From Anaeramoeba flamelloides (Eukaryota > Metamonada > Anaeramoebidae): DNA of 64,000 nt. Positions 1 through 12,800 of the stretch are shown piece by piece. The stretch covers positions 682,001-746,000 of the forward strand of contig JANTQA010000023.1 of NCBI GenBank assembly GCA_027625915.1, given 5' to 3'. The position numbers and the translations under genes were made by a program. Numbering within the stretch: the stretch's first letter is position 1; each line of letters opens with the position of its first letter. Below the pieces are notes generated by a model. The model saw only the letters and a list, made by a program, of their open reading frames with translations. It was not told where the DNA came from and made no database searches.

Positions 1-291
1 TAAAGATCCTTTTTTTATTTGTCACTCTGGGTATTCTTACAAAGTATTTTTTATAAAAAAACCAACTCAATTTTTATTGTTATGAATAATTGATAATAAA
101 ATATTTTCTATTGTTTTTGGGAAAAAGGATTTTGAAGATTTTTAAAAAGCACTAAACACTTGAGTATTTTGAAGAGAGATTTTCAATGGCAATGGTTGTT
201 CTGGCTAAATCTAAAATAAAAAACTTGTAGAGAAACTTTTATTATTCTTTACTTTCATTTTTTTATTTTCTATTTCTAAAATTCAACTCAA

Positions 292-774
292 ATGTCTTCT
301 TTCGCAGTAGATCAAACACTTGATAAAGTAAAACCCTTTTTCTTTTCTTTTTGTTAATTCTTTTGGCAACATTTCTAATTCGTGAGTTTTTTTTTTTCTT
401 TTTTTCAACACAACAATCATTAATTTGATGTTTGTGTTCTTTTTTGAACAAAACAAAATTACTTTTTAGATGAACAACAATGATCACGATATCAGATATA
501 TGGCTGTCAACGATCTGATAACTCAAGTTAAAAAAGAAAATTTTAAATTAGATACCAACAATGAAAATCAATTAATTACCAAAATGCTTAAATTAGTTGA
601 AGACAGTTCAGGTAATGTTCAAAATCTTACAGTCGAATGGTAAATAAATTTTTTTTTTTTTTTGTTCTTTCAGGTTTTTTTTATTTTTATTTTTGATTTG
701 CTTTTTTTTTTTTCTCCTTTGTTGAACATATTTCAAAATTTCGTTTACCTTTAAATTTTCATTGCTGAAACCTT

Positions 775-809
<35 letters not shown>

Positions 810-1664
810 TAATTATTTACAATTTTTTTTTTTTTTTTTTTGTAATATAGTTTTGGACTTTTAATTCCAAAAATCTCAGAAAACCAGGTAAAAGGAATTG
901 CTCGTAAATTGACAACAAGACTTTTAAGTGAAGATCAAGAAGCACATGACATTTCTGCACTTGCACTCAGAAAAGTTGTTAGTAGTACACTAAACGAACA
1001 AACAAAATTAAACACTGAACTTTCAGCACAAATGATACCACAAATGATTAAAGGAACCACTAGTGTATTATAATTTTTTTTTTTTTATTTCTTTTTTTTT
1101 TTTTAAACTTTCCTTTTTCATATTTTTTTCTCAATTTTTTTTTTGTTTTTTCTTCCTTTTTGTCATTTTTCACAAATAAAAATCAAAAAACTATAAACAA
1201 ACAAACCTGAAACAAATAAAAATAAACAAACAACAAACCTTCAAACAAATAGTCTGAATTTGTAAATGTTCAATTAGAATGTATTCAAATTATCACTGAT
1301 TTAATTATCCGATTCAACCCATTATTTGTTGATCTTCATGAAAAAATCAAAACAACTTTTATTTCAAAATTGACTGCTTACACAGCACCAGGCCGAATTG
1401 TTGAAGGGCTTACACAACTTTCTGCTGCTGTCAACCAAAATTCATTTAATAGCATTATTGAGGAAATTATCAAAAAATTAGAAACAGATAAAGAGGTCAA
1501 AAACATCCGTATTTACATCCAAACAATTTCTTCAATTTCAAGATTAATTGGTTACAGACTTGGTTCACATTTAAAAAAACTCGTTCCTCTTATTCTTGTT
1601 TATGTCGAAGACGAAAAATATAAAGAAGACGATGAACTTAGAGATAACTGTCTTCACGTTCGTT

Positions 1665-1698
<34 letters not shown>

Positions 1699-2059
1699 TT
1701 CTTCTTTTTCTTCTCTTCTTTCTTCTAAATTATCCAAATGTTTATTCAATGGCTTTTTTAATTCCTAAATATGATTATCTTTTAATTTTTAAAATTAACA
1801 AAAAAACCAAATAATAGTCATTTGAAAGTTTTGTATTAAGATGTCCAAAAGAAGTTGGCCAATTTGTAACAGCCTTCACAAAGATTTCCTTAAAATTAAT
1901 TAATTACGATCCTTTTTATGGAGACGATAAAGGATCTTCTTATTCAGGATCAGAATCTGGTTCATATACCGATGAATCCTATACCGCTTCAGAATCAGAA
2001 GGAGAAGACTCATTTGAAGAATTCCAAGATGATGATGATGATGAAATGTAAAATTTTTC

Positions 2060-2091
<32 letters not shown>

Positions 2092-5000
2092 TATTTTTCT
2101 CACTTCGTTAATGTCCTTTTTGATTTTATTTTTATTGATATTCTTTTCAATTTATATTTATTGATATTCTTTTCATCAAAAAAAAATTATTATTTACTAA
2201 AACAGTTCCGATGAAGAAGATTTAAATGATGTTGATGATGTAAGTTGGAAAGTGAGAAAAGCTAGTGCTAAATGTTTAACTGCTTTAGTTTCAACAAGAC
2301 CAGAACAAACTGAAATGTTTTATACTGAAGTTGTTCCAGTATTAATTAAAAAATTTGATGAACATGAAGAAAGTGTCAAATTAACAGTTTTTGAAACTTT
2401 TATCAAACTTATTAAACAAACGAAAATTATTCTCGCATCCAAAACCGGATCAGCGTAAATAGATTCATTTTTTTTTTTTTTTATTTTTTTTATTTTTTAA
2501 ATTTCTTGTTATTTATTTTTATTGGGCCACATTTCATTCAATTTTCAAAAATCTATCTTATTACATTACTTTCTTTTATCAAAAAAATAGAAAAATCATT
2601 GATTTATTAGGAAATCATGTTGAAAAAATTATTTCAACATTAGCCAAACAATTTGGTTCAAAAAGTTTAAAAGTTAAAGTAGCAATTTTCACTATTCTGA
2701 ACCTGATTACCCAAACATTTGATAATGTTTTAGATGCATATGCACCAAAATTACTTAATGGTATCAAATTAGCATTAAATGTAAATACATTTTTTTTTTT
2801 TTCTTATAATTTTTTCTCTTTACAAAAAAAAACAAAAAAAAAAAAAACCAAACGATTTTTAAATTACTACTTTATTGAAAAAAACTTTTTGAAACATTTT
2901 ATTTATAAAACAACTTGATTAATTCAAATATAAATATAATTCAAATTAAAAAGGAATGAATTTTTATACATTTATTTTAAAAAAGTAGTAATAAAAGTTT
3001 TTAAAAAATGTTATTCAAACTGCTTAAAAGAGCAAATCTAACACATTGATCAAAACTTTTACAAACTTTTATTTCTCTTTTTTAAAATAGCTGTATTAAA
3101 ACAGAAAATAAATAGTTTTTAAAATCAACAAGGCGAAAAATGAGTGTTAATTTAAATATTTTATTGCATTTAAACGTATTTTATTATTTTAATCTATCAT
3201 TTCTAAAATGACAATGTTAAAATTTTTTTAATAAAATAACTATTTTTGTGATTAAAAATGAAATGAAATGAATTAAAAATAAAAAAAAAAATAGATAATT
3301 AACAACTTGTTTCAATAATTAACATTGTAATTAACCTAAAAACACAAATAAAAAACAAAAATTATCCAAAATAAATAAACAAAAAACAAATATATATATA
3401 TATATAAATTTCAATAGGACAAATCTTCTTCAAATACAGAATTAAAACTTAGTTCTTTATCATTTTTCAAATCTTTATTAAAACACAATTCCCCAGAATC
3501 ATTTTATAAAAACATTAGTGACTTAATTCCAGATCTTATCATTGCAATCAAAGATCCATATTATAAAATCGCAGCAAGTGCACTTAAAGTAGGAAGTGTA
3601 ATTTCGACGATGGTACGACCAAAAAAAGAAAATTTGGTTAAGGAATATAATTGGGAAAAGATCGGAACTGATCTTCATTCATTATTTTTCGAAATTTTAC
3701 AAGATCAGTCGCTTGATCAAGAAGTTAAAGAATCTGTAATTATTGCCATCTCCGAATTAATCTCCAACCTTGGTGATGTTCTTCCTGATGTCTTAAAGAC
3801 CTTAAACACATTATTGGAGAGATTAAGTAACGAGATCACACGAGTTGTTTGTATCCAATCCTTTCGAACGATTGCCGAATCGAAGGTCGAGATCCCCTTA
3901 CCAAAAATCATTGTCAAATTAATGAGCTCGTTGTCACAATTTTTGAGACAAAAAAATAGATTAGTCAAACAATCATCACTCCGAACTATGAGGTCGATTG
4001 TTGAAAAATATGGAACTACGTTTAACAAGAAAACATATGAAGAAACCTTTTCTGAAATGTCCCGTTTAGTGTCTGATGATGATCTCCACTTGGCACATTT
4101 ATCTTTAAGACTGTCTGCAAACATTTTAAAAGTCAAACCAGAAATGGCCATCTTAATTATTGACAAAATCATTCCAAAGGTTGTTGAGCTTGTCTCCTCA
4201 CCAATTTTACAAGGAATTGCCTTAAAAACCACATTATGGTTCTATAAGACCTTAATCACCACACATAATTCTGCAATCAAATTTAGTTCACTTATCCAGC
4301 CATTATATTCTGTCATTAAAAACAGATCCACTGAAGAGCAATTACCAAAGCAAGCATATTTGACCGTTTCACAAACCATTGCCACTCTTGCCATTTTCAG
4401 TACCGAGGATAATTGCGAAAAGACAGTCAATGGATTCATGTCAGAGCTTACAAAGAAAAAGGCACATGAACCAGCTATCCTCTTAGCCCTCTATGCCCTT
4501 GGCGAAATTGGATCGCGAAAGGATCTCTCAAGCTTTAAAAACTTGACAGACTTGCTAATTGGCTGCTTTGATGCCAAATCTGAATTGATCAGCTCTGCCG
4601 CATCATATGCTCTCGGTAATGTTGCTGCTGGCTGCCTTGATAAATTCCTGTCCGTTGTCATTGAGCAAATCAAAAATGTACCAAAGCACCAATACTTGTT
4701 ATTCAGATCACTGAAGGAAATTATCTCCAGAATCAGTGAATCCGAAACAGAATATGAGTCAATTAAGAAATTCATCCCAAGTATCCTTGACTTGCTTTTT
4801 GCCAATTGCGAAAACAAGGACGAATCAACAAGAAACGTTGTTTCGGAATGTCTCGGTAAAATTGCATTGTTCAACCCAGTGGAATTGATCCCAGAATTGA
4901 AAAAAAAAATCTCCACAAAGTCTGTCTTCACCCGAGCCACAATCGTTGGCGCCTTGAAATTTGCGATCCATAAGGATAAAACAACCGTTGACAAGGCACT

Positions 5001-5706
5001 CAAGAAGCACTTCCATGACTTTATCGTTGCATTAGAAGACGAAAACCACACAGTAAGATTAAGTGCATTAAAGACCTTGAATTTTGCCTCCCAAGCAAAG
5101 CCACATATCGTCCAAAAGGAATTGGAATATATTCTCCCAAGATTATACAAGGAAACTCAAGTTAAGCAAGAACTCATCAAAATTGTCAAATTCGGCCAAC
5201 TCGTTCACGTTGTTGATAGCGGGGTTGAAAACAGAAAATCGGCATTTGACACAATGAACATCCTCCTAAGTAACTCCTATAATTTGCTCGAACCTACAGA
5301 TTTCGTGACAACAATCGGAAACGGATTCACAGACGGAAACACAGACGTTTTACTCTCAGCTCATTCACTCATGAAGAGAATGATCAGAAAAAATTCCGAA
5401 GTCGTACGAGCAATCTTGGATTCCTTGATCGATCCCTTGAAAAAAACAATCATCCACGAATTGAAAAAGGATGTCGATAAACAAGACCTCGACGAAAACG
5501 AACAAAAAATCTTTTCCGCCCTTAGAGTCGTCTTCAATTTGAGTATGATCCCAGATACAGACAAATCCATCAAATTTACAGAATTAATTAATAACACCAT
5601 CCAAAAAAATACAAACCTTGCATCCAAATATGAAGCAATTGTTGACAATAGAATTCCAGACCCTGACCAAAGTACTCTTGAATATTCAACAACATCATAT
5701 TTCTAA
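292..5706 (+). CDS. CAND1: CAND1/TIP120, cullin-associated NEDD8-dissociated protein, 8 exons
   Basis: Exons by GT-AG junctions that keep frame: 292-327, 470-639, 851-1064, 1253-1657, 1818-2047, 2206-2454, 2591-2780, 3418-5706, giving about 1260 aa (human CAND1 is about 1230). The protein is a HEAT-repeat solenoid. Family-specific stretches include the N-terminal block around DIRYMAVNDL, then SFESFVLRCPKEVGQF, the acidic loop, VSWKVRKASAKCL, and a C-terminal TIP120 region starting near ENRKSAFDTMNILL. CAND1 wraps around un-neddylated cullin-RBX1 and exchanges substrate receptors, so it drives recycling of SCF-type ubiquitin ligases in cytosol and nucleus (family knowledge). Start chosen at the ATG of the short first exon (MSSFAVDQTLDK), the first in-frame ATG joined to conserved sequence. 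The acidic loop (exons 5-6) is longer and more Ser/Glu-rich than in animals. Intron 7 (637 bp) is the only long one and carries a dispersed repeat. The stop is TAA. Confidence 0.95.
2781..3417 (+). other. Long intron 7 of CAND1
   Basis: This intron runs from GTAAATAC to TTTCAATAG and is 637 bases, against 136-211 for the other six introns of the gene. It holds one copy of dispersed repeat RepE (about 2985-3125) and a short TA run at about 3391-3405. Nothing coding is visible. Confidence 0.85.
2985..3125 (+). repeat. Dispersed repeat RepE, copy 1
   Basis: The stretch with ttattcaaactgctta, acttttacaaactttta and ctcttttttaaaatagctgt recurs, diverged, at about 12085-12200 and 27110-27250. The shared block is about 120-140 bases and no termini could be fixed. 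Copies 1 and 2 lie in introns of host genes. Confidence 0.55.
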
Positions 5707-6199
5707 AATCCATTTCAGATCATATTTTTTTTTTTTTATTTTTTATTTATTTCTTTATTTTTTAGATTCAATAGGATTTTAATGATTAACCCGACAAAAA
5801 AAAAATTATTATTAATTGATTTTTCTTTTTTATTTTTTTTTTTTTCTCCTCATCTACCTCTATTCATTTTTTTACACTTTTGATTTATTAATTTTTTTTT
5901 TATATTGAATTGCTTCTATTTATGATAACTTATCTTCACATTTATTAAAGACATTAGCAAGAATCGTTCTATTAAAAAAATAAATTCTTCATTTACCTTT
6001 AATTTTTTTTTTTTTTTTAAATTTTTTTTATTTGAGTACTCAAAAAAATTTATCTAAAGAAACAAGTCAGTACGGTAAAAAATAATTTTCTAAAAATGGA
6101 AAAAAAAATTTTGGAAATTTTATAAGTGCCTAATAACATTAAAAACCAACCAACCTAGGATGAATGATCGATATCCAAAAATCAACAATCAAAAAAGAG

Positions 6200-6800
6200 G
6201 ACATTTTTTGAAAAAATCATCAAAGAGCGAAGCTCAATTTTCCAATTTGAATGGGTTAGAAATATACAATTTTGAAAAAAATAGTGTTAGTTTCAAAGTG
6301 TGACACTTTGAAACTTTTTGAGATCCCAAAGATTTTTTTCTTGTTTTTTTTTCCATTTTTCAAATGAGTTATTTTTTTATCAAGAATACTCCAGAACCCT
6401 CACTTTGTCAAATATAGAGGTTTACAAAATAACAATAAATTGAATTAAATGTTATTAAATTGATTGTGTACTTAAAGTAAACATGTTGTTTTAAATTGAA
6501 GAAATTAAACCATTTCGTACATTAGAAAAAAACAAATGATTGGATTTTTTTTTAAAAATTTGATTTTTTTGAATTAAGATCTCTTTGAGAAACTTTCATT
6601 CTATTATTTAGAATTTTGTTTCAATCGAGATCTTAAGGAAAAACTTTTTTTAGTGATTTGATTTTTGTCAAAGAGAATCTTTTGGAATTGTTTTTTGATT
6701 TTTGAATTTTATCAATTGAAATGAAGGGCAATTCCGTAATACCCTTTTTTGTTTCAAGTTGGTACTAGAGTATTGAGTAAATCCAGGGTAATTTCTAGAG
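6200..6800 (+). repeat. Dispersed repeat RepD, copy 1
   Basis: This matches, in inverted orientation, about 28560-29260. Shared blocks are ttccaatttgaatgg, gttagtttc-aaagt, ggttacaaaataac, taaattgattgtgtact, and a far end reading gagtattgagtaaatccagggtaa here and gagtatggagtaaattcacggtaa there. Length is about 600-700 bases, with many indels and substitutions, so it is an old repeat. No coding capacity was seen. Confidence 0.7.
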
Positions 6801-8684
6801 CCTTAAGAATATATTTTAAAAATCAGACAGATTTAAATGATAAATCTTGATATCTGAAGATGAAATGAATAAATATGCTATTTTCTTAACCCAATCAAGA
6901 ATTAGATGAATTAAATGTAAATTGGAATTAAAATTTATTTTGGAAATTCATCGAAATTAGGAAATAATTTGCGACTCAATATATTTTACAAACAAAAGTA
7001 TTTCTATTAAGAATTAAGACAAAAAAAACTCAAGCAAAAAAGGAATTTTATCTCAAATTTCAGATATAAATCAATAAAAAGGAATTTTATTTATTCCTAC
7101 TTGTTCAATCTTTTCATTTTAATTGATTTAGATTTTTTTAATTGCTATTTAAATATATTAAACTAAGTTATATTACACTCTCATATTTATTAAAATATAA
7201 AGGTATTTACTTTAGGAAACATTATAAATGATACGGTTTTGAATTTAATGTGGAACTCAAAATTGATAAAAATTAATTAACCGCCCCAAATTAAAAAAAA
7301 AAAAACAGAAGATAAAATTTAATTAAAAAGGAATTCAGCAGCTTCCATTTTCAAAATTACCAAATTTCAGATATAATAGCATTATATATCCTATTGTTGA
7401 TGATGACAATAAATCCAAAAAAAAATTTCAACTTATGCAAAAATCATTCAAAGGTATATACAGATGAACATTATCTATTATTGTCTTTGGAATTACTTGG
7501 CTTAAAAAGAAACATGATAATTGTTATTAAAAGATTAATTAAAATCTACAAAAAATAATAAACAACGAAATAATAATATTTTCAATATCATTCGAAATCA
7601 AGACCTATCATTTATCTTACCATTGGTTAATGATAATAAATATATATTTTTTTCTTGTGTGAACTAAAAATTAATCTAGAAATGTTGAAATTTATCCAAA
7701 GAAAAATGAATATCTATCACAGAGGTTATGGTCTGGGATAGAGACTATAAACAACAACTTTGTATGGACTTGGATAAAAAATGAGTTTTCAAAGTATGAA
7801 GTCTAGAGGACACAACACTTAACATACCTTTTTTTATAATTGTTATTTGCCTTTTAATAAATCAAAATTTTTATTTCAATTTCCCAAAATGGATATTAAT
7901 CATTACTGTTACAATCAAATTAGCATAGTAAAAATTTTGTCTTAGAGTTCAATAAGGAAGTTCAATTAAATGTCTCAAAATAACATTTCTCAACGAATAG
8001 AAAAATAAACTCCATTTCAGAATCATTGACCCATTAAAAATTAAATTTTGAAACGAAATGTTTTTAAAAATTGAAGTTATCTATTATAATAATAAAATTA
8101 CTAATTTCATATTTAGTTCTATACACTAGAAATATTTGTTTTCCATCTCAATATAAAAGAAAAAAAAAATAAAAAAAAAATTAGGCTATTTATTATGAAA
8201 TTTGGTTTATTATGGAATGTGAACTAAAAATTTCATTTTTTAATCTAAAAATAATAGTATTATCAATCTAGTATCACATGTGATATTTTTTAATCTTGTT
8301 AACAAATGAGGATAATATATATATATATACATATTTGATAGCTTTAGCTCTGTGGTATTTTTTTCTCACATGAATATTTTTATTTAATAAGATGAAATTT
8401 ATTTAACTTCATTCAAAATAAAAAAAAAAATCAGGAAAAAATGATAACTATTATTAATCTAATTTTTTACTGACAAATAAATAGAACTGTATTTAAAATG
8501 CTTCAAATGGGATTCATAACCATTTATGAATGTTTAAAATCAATTTCACTGGTAAAAAAGAATCATTGTGTCAAAAAAATCCTAAAAAAGAAACTTTTAC
8601 TAATGTTTACAATTAAAACCTTGAATTGGCTAAATTACAAATTTGAAATTTTCATCAATTTGGATATTTTGAATTTGATTTTAT

Positions 8685-9165
8685 TGTTGATACCCACCTT
8701 TAATTTAGACTCTTTTTTTGTTTTATTGTTGCCAAAATAAGATGTTCAGAAAAGTTCAATCAATGTTTCAAAATAAAAGGGGTGTTTTTGTTTTCTCGAA
8801 GACTTATACAGATTAAAAGATCAAAGAATACTAACAATTTGGGTTAGTGAAACTGGTTTTGATTTCTTAAAGTTATATCATAAAAAAAGAAATTCTAAAA
8901 ATCAAGGATGAAATTGGAAAAATTTGGAAGAAAAAGAGAGTTAATTTTGAGAGAAATACTTTTCTCAATAAAAAAGTAGTTCAAAAAAGAAATAATTGAA
9001 GAAAATTAAGGAAAATTTTCAACAAATTGCATGAATAATTTAGATTTTACTTAAAATATCAAGTGATTAATTTCAAAATTGGTTTTAACTTTGGTATACG
9101 ATTGATTAATGAACTGAGTGTTGCTTTGGAACCTGCAGATAAAAGAAATAGTATTTTATTTGGAA
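8685..9165 (+). repeat. Dispersed repeat RepA, copy 1
   Basis: A full-looking member of a roughly 480-base family with six copies in the window. Landmarks in order are ttgccaaaataa, tttcaaaataaaa, a block ending tttcttaaagtt, ttacttaaaatatcaag, tttcaaaattggttttaactttgg, and gttgctttggaac. This copy keeps the uninterrupted site that in copy 5 (41 kb) is split by another element. Confidence 0.7.
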
Positions 9166-9853
9166 ACTTAGGATTTTAGTCTTTGGTCATACACATTATT
9201 TTGATAACTGAACGTTAAGGAAAAAATAATTAAAAATCTTATTCCAAAATTCAAATAATTGGAACCATTTCTCAATGAGAGAGGATTACAATAGTTTTTT
9301 TCATTTGACCCTTTTTTTCAATTACTGCAAAAGAATTATTTGAATCTGTGGATAAAAGATCAAATTTACAATAACCAATACAAATGATGACTTTTGTATT
9401 GTATCTGAAGAATTCATTCCAAACCGATGACCTTAAAAACTATTATTGACTAAAGCTTTCTCCCTTTTAGAAAGAGAAAATCGAGACAAAAGTTTAATTA
9501 GTTTCTGAAGCTTGTCTTGATATTACCTGATTTGTTTTTAAAATTGATTTGACTCTTTTAAAAACTGAAATATTTGGAAACGAAATTTAATGAAAAATAT
9601 GATCAAATTATCAAAAGCTTGGAAAAATTTAAAATACAAAGTATCAAGTCTATTAAATTGTGTGGGTGTATTTTAAAACACTTCATTGCTTTTTCATTGC
9701 TAAAAGAAAAATTTGTCGAAAACTTGTTCAAGGATTTCTCAAAGGTGATTTTAGAATGACAATGGGAGTGTAAGGAGTGATTTTTATGTGAGGTTTAAAA
9801 AGATATCAAAATTTCTTTCTGATCATATTTTATTTTTTTTCAATTTATTTAAA

Positions 9854-12800
9854 ATGTTTGTTACAATCCTTTTATTATTATTTTTAGCTGCTCTTTGTTA
9901 TTCTCGTCCACTAAGAAGAACAATAGCCAATTTACTTATTGATGTTCCTGAAGTCAATGTTCCGAAATTTTTGTTGCAAAAATTCAAATTTCAGAAACAA
10001 AACAAGGAAGAAAAAATTGTTGTCATCGGTGGAAATGCTGCTGGTTGCAGTGTGGCAGCAAAAGCTAGGTAATTCTTTTTTTTTTTTTCTTTTCTCTTGA
10101 ATTTCTTTTGTTACTCTCTTTTGTTTTTGGTTTTTGTCTCAAAATTTTAGAGTCTTTGTGTTACTTGATATTTTTCGTTTTGTAGATTCTAGTTGTAACA
10201 CAAACCGATGAATTTATATATATATATTTGCTTCACTTAAAAAAAATATTGTCACAAATTGTGATATAAAAGAACTGAAATATTATTATTTAGGTTTTGT
10301 AAAATTATTTTACAGATCTAAATCTTGACTGAAAAACTTGTCGTTTGTTGAAAAAAATTTCCTTGACTTTACAGCAATGGAAATTTCTTCATAGGAATCT
10401 ATTTGAATTTTTTTTTCCTTCTTTTAAAAACACTGCTTTATATGTGTTACTTGAGAAAAACAAAGTGTTTGGAAAATTGATAGATAATCAAAAACTGACT
10501 AATTTACTTTTTTATTTTTACTGTATTGTTTTTTTTTTTTGGGGCAAATTGTTTGTTTCTTTAATTTTACCCTTTATTTCACTCCAATTGAATTTACCCT
10601 TTTAGATGATAAATTTTCCACCAACTGAAATAACGTTTGATCCACTTTTTCTGTAACTAAACCAATATCCTCGTTTTTATTGATTCAAGAAAAAACCAAA
10701 ATATCCATCTCAGAAAAAAAATTGTAAAATCTGTAGTAATTGTAAAACACAAGTAAAATTTTATTATTTTCAAATATTTAATTAATGTCTTTTTTCATTC
10801 ATTCCAAAACAAAAACCAAATCTAAAAACTAGATTGATTATTTGAATTAAAAGAGAATCCAAAAAACAAACAAAAATAAACCTAAAATATAAACATCTTC
10901 AATTTACAAAATTCAGGGTTTTAATTGTAAACATTATTAAAGTTTCTTTTTTAGGATTTTTTGTTTCTCTGTTTTTTTCCATTCCGGTGGAATTGGCATT
11001 AAGAGTTTGACCAATACTTATTAATCCAATTTGAATAATTTCGATTTCAGAACTCTTTTGTGTAGAGAAAAAACAAGATAAAAAAATAAATTGTTATATT
11101 TTCCTTTCCGCTTCCATTTTAAATATTGCATTCTGTTAAAAATAACTTGTAATCTTAGTAAATCAATGTATCCAAATTAAAAAGTGTGTTTCTTTTTTTC
11201 TCAGAAAGTCTACACATTAAATGATCAAATAAACTTACAATAAACATAAGTAAATCTGGTGTTGGTTTCAACAAGTTCGACAATTAAAAAAAAATACCAA
11301 AAATAAACGATCAAATTCGAAATTTATCAAAAAAATGTGAGCTAATTTTTAAATGCAAATTTTTAAATTATCAAAAAATCAAAAAATTTCACAAAAAAAT
11401 CAGATCAGATTTTAAAGATTTTACACAAATTTCAATTCATAATTCAAAAATTTACTTAAAAGATAAAGGAGTTTACCGTCAAAATCGATTTGAACTTCCA
11501 TATAATATTGATTAGTTAAATTAAATATTGCCTTGTAACAAGAAGAAAAAAAAAAAATCACATATTTTATTTTAAACATGAGTTTTATGCTCTAAATAGT
11601 GTTTGTTTTTTTTTTTTTTTTTTTTTTTGACTATGTAAATCATTTGGAGAAAAGGATATTATTCATCTTTATGAATTTTAAAGTAAAAAAAATCTCTTGG
11701 GTTAACCTTTTCCACCATTTGAGTAACAATTTTTAAACCCCGATTTGACACTTTTAATCCTGAGTGGAAATAATAGAAGTGATTTAAAGATTTGGTATTT
11801 TTAGTCATTTAAAAATAGTGAATACTTTTTTTTTTTTTTAAATTGATCAGAATTGTATCTTTTTTAAACTTTTGCTGTTTTAATAATGGTGAAAACTTTT
11901 TTAAAAAAGAGTTTTTCTTCTCGCTCCAACCCCTGCACCATATTTAAATGCTGATCCTTCACTTTTCTAAAACACAAAACTTTAAAAAAGTTTTACTTCT
12001 GAAAAAGTTTTCACTTTTTTAAAACGACTAACCACCCAAAAAGAAATTTTTTTTTAGTTCAGTAATTTTAAAAAGGTGATTACGAAAAATTTTCGAAAGT
12101 ATAATTTAAACAGCTTCAAAAAGCCATTCAAACAATTTGATCAATACTTTTTCAAACTTTTAATTCTTGCCTTTCTAAAACAACTTTGTCTTTTTAAATT
12201 AATATTTTGTTTTTTCCAAAAATAGTATCTTTTCATAAAAAGTTTGAAAGTGTTTTATTTTTACAGTCTTTTTCCAATTGTTGATTCTTTTTCAAAGCCA
12301 AAATGAGTTTTATTGTTGCTTTTTTTTGATTTAAAATGTTCAAACAACTTTAAAAATCTTCTCTTCTAAATTCTAATCAACGGCTATAGGAGGATGAGCG
12401 AAAAAGCAGATATTGTAATTTATGAAATGTCTGAGAATGTTTCTTGGGCAAATTGTGGTCTTCCGTATTATATTGGAGGAATTGTCAAACCACGTAAAGA
12501 ATTAATAAGAACACCAACAGAGGTATTTAATAAAGAAATGAATATTGTTGTACACACAAAACACAAAGCTGTTTCTGTTGACGCAGAGAAAAAAACAATT
12601 CAAGTCTGGGATCTTGAGCAAGATGAAAAAAAAACTGTTACTTTTGATAAATTAGTAATTTCAACAGGTTTGTTTCAAATATTTTTTTTATTTTATTTTA
12701 TTTTTGCTTAAGTTTATTTTATTTTTGTTCTGGATTTTTTTTTTTTTTCATTAGAAAAAAATCAACTTTCAAGATGGTAGTTTCTCTAACTTGAAATAAT

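Larger units (their letters stand above)
5707..9853. other. Gene-free spacer between CAND1 and CoADR
   Basis: About 4.1 kb of A/T-rich DNA with no convincing gene. It begins with the T-rich 3' flank of CAND1 and contains RepD copy 1 (about 6200-6800) and RepA copy 1 (about 8685-9165). Between 7700 and 7810 a short stretch resembles LINE C-terminal coding sequence (…FVWTWIKNEF…), but this is too short to call. The open frame at 9574-9759 (61 codons, charged and hydrophobic) has no recognisable family and no ATG start. Confidence 0.7.
10069..12389 (+). other. Intron 1 of CoADR gene, 2.3 kb, repeat-filled
   Basis: This intron runs from GTAATTCT to CGGCTATAG and is the longest confirmed intron here. 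Within it lie RepC copy 1 (about 10735-11130), RepA copy 2 (about 11125-11575) and RepE copy 2 (about 12085-12200), all in the same orientation. A (TA)n tract lies near 10217. No coding sequence was recognised in the rest. Confidence 0.8.

Noticed and set aside
8498-8740. 80-codon open frame as a gene
   Set aside because: Ile/Leu/Lys composition fits translated A/T DNA. It overlaps the 5' end of a RepA copy and has no motif.
9574-9759. 61-codon open frame upstream of CoADR
   Set aside because: It has no ATG, no family signature and no splice link to the CoADR gene. It may be a relic, but that cannot be supported.
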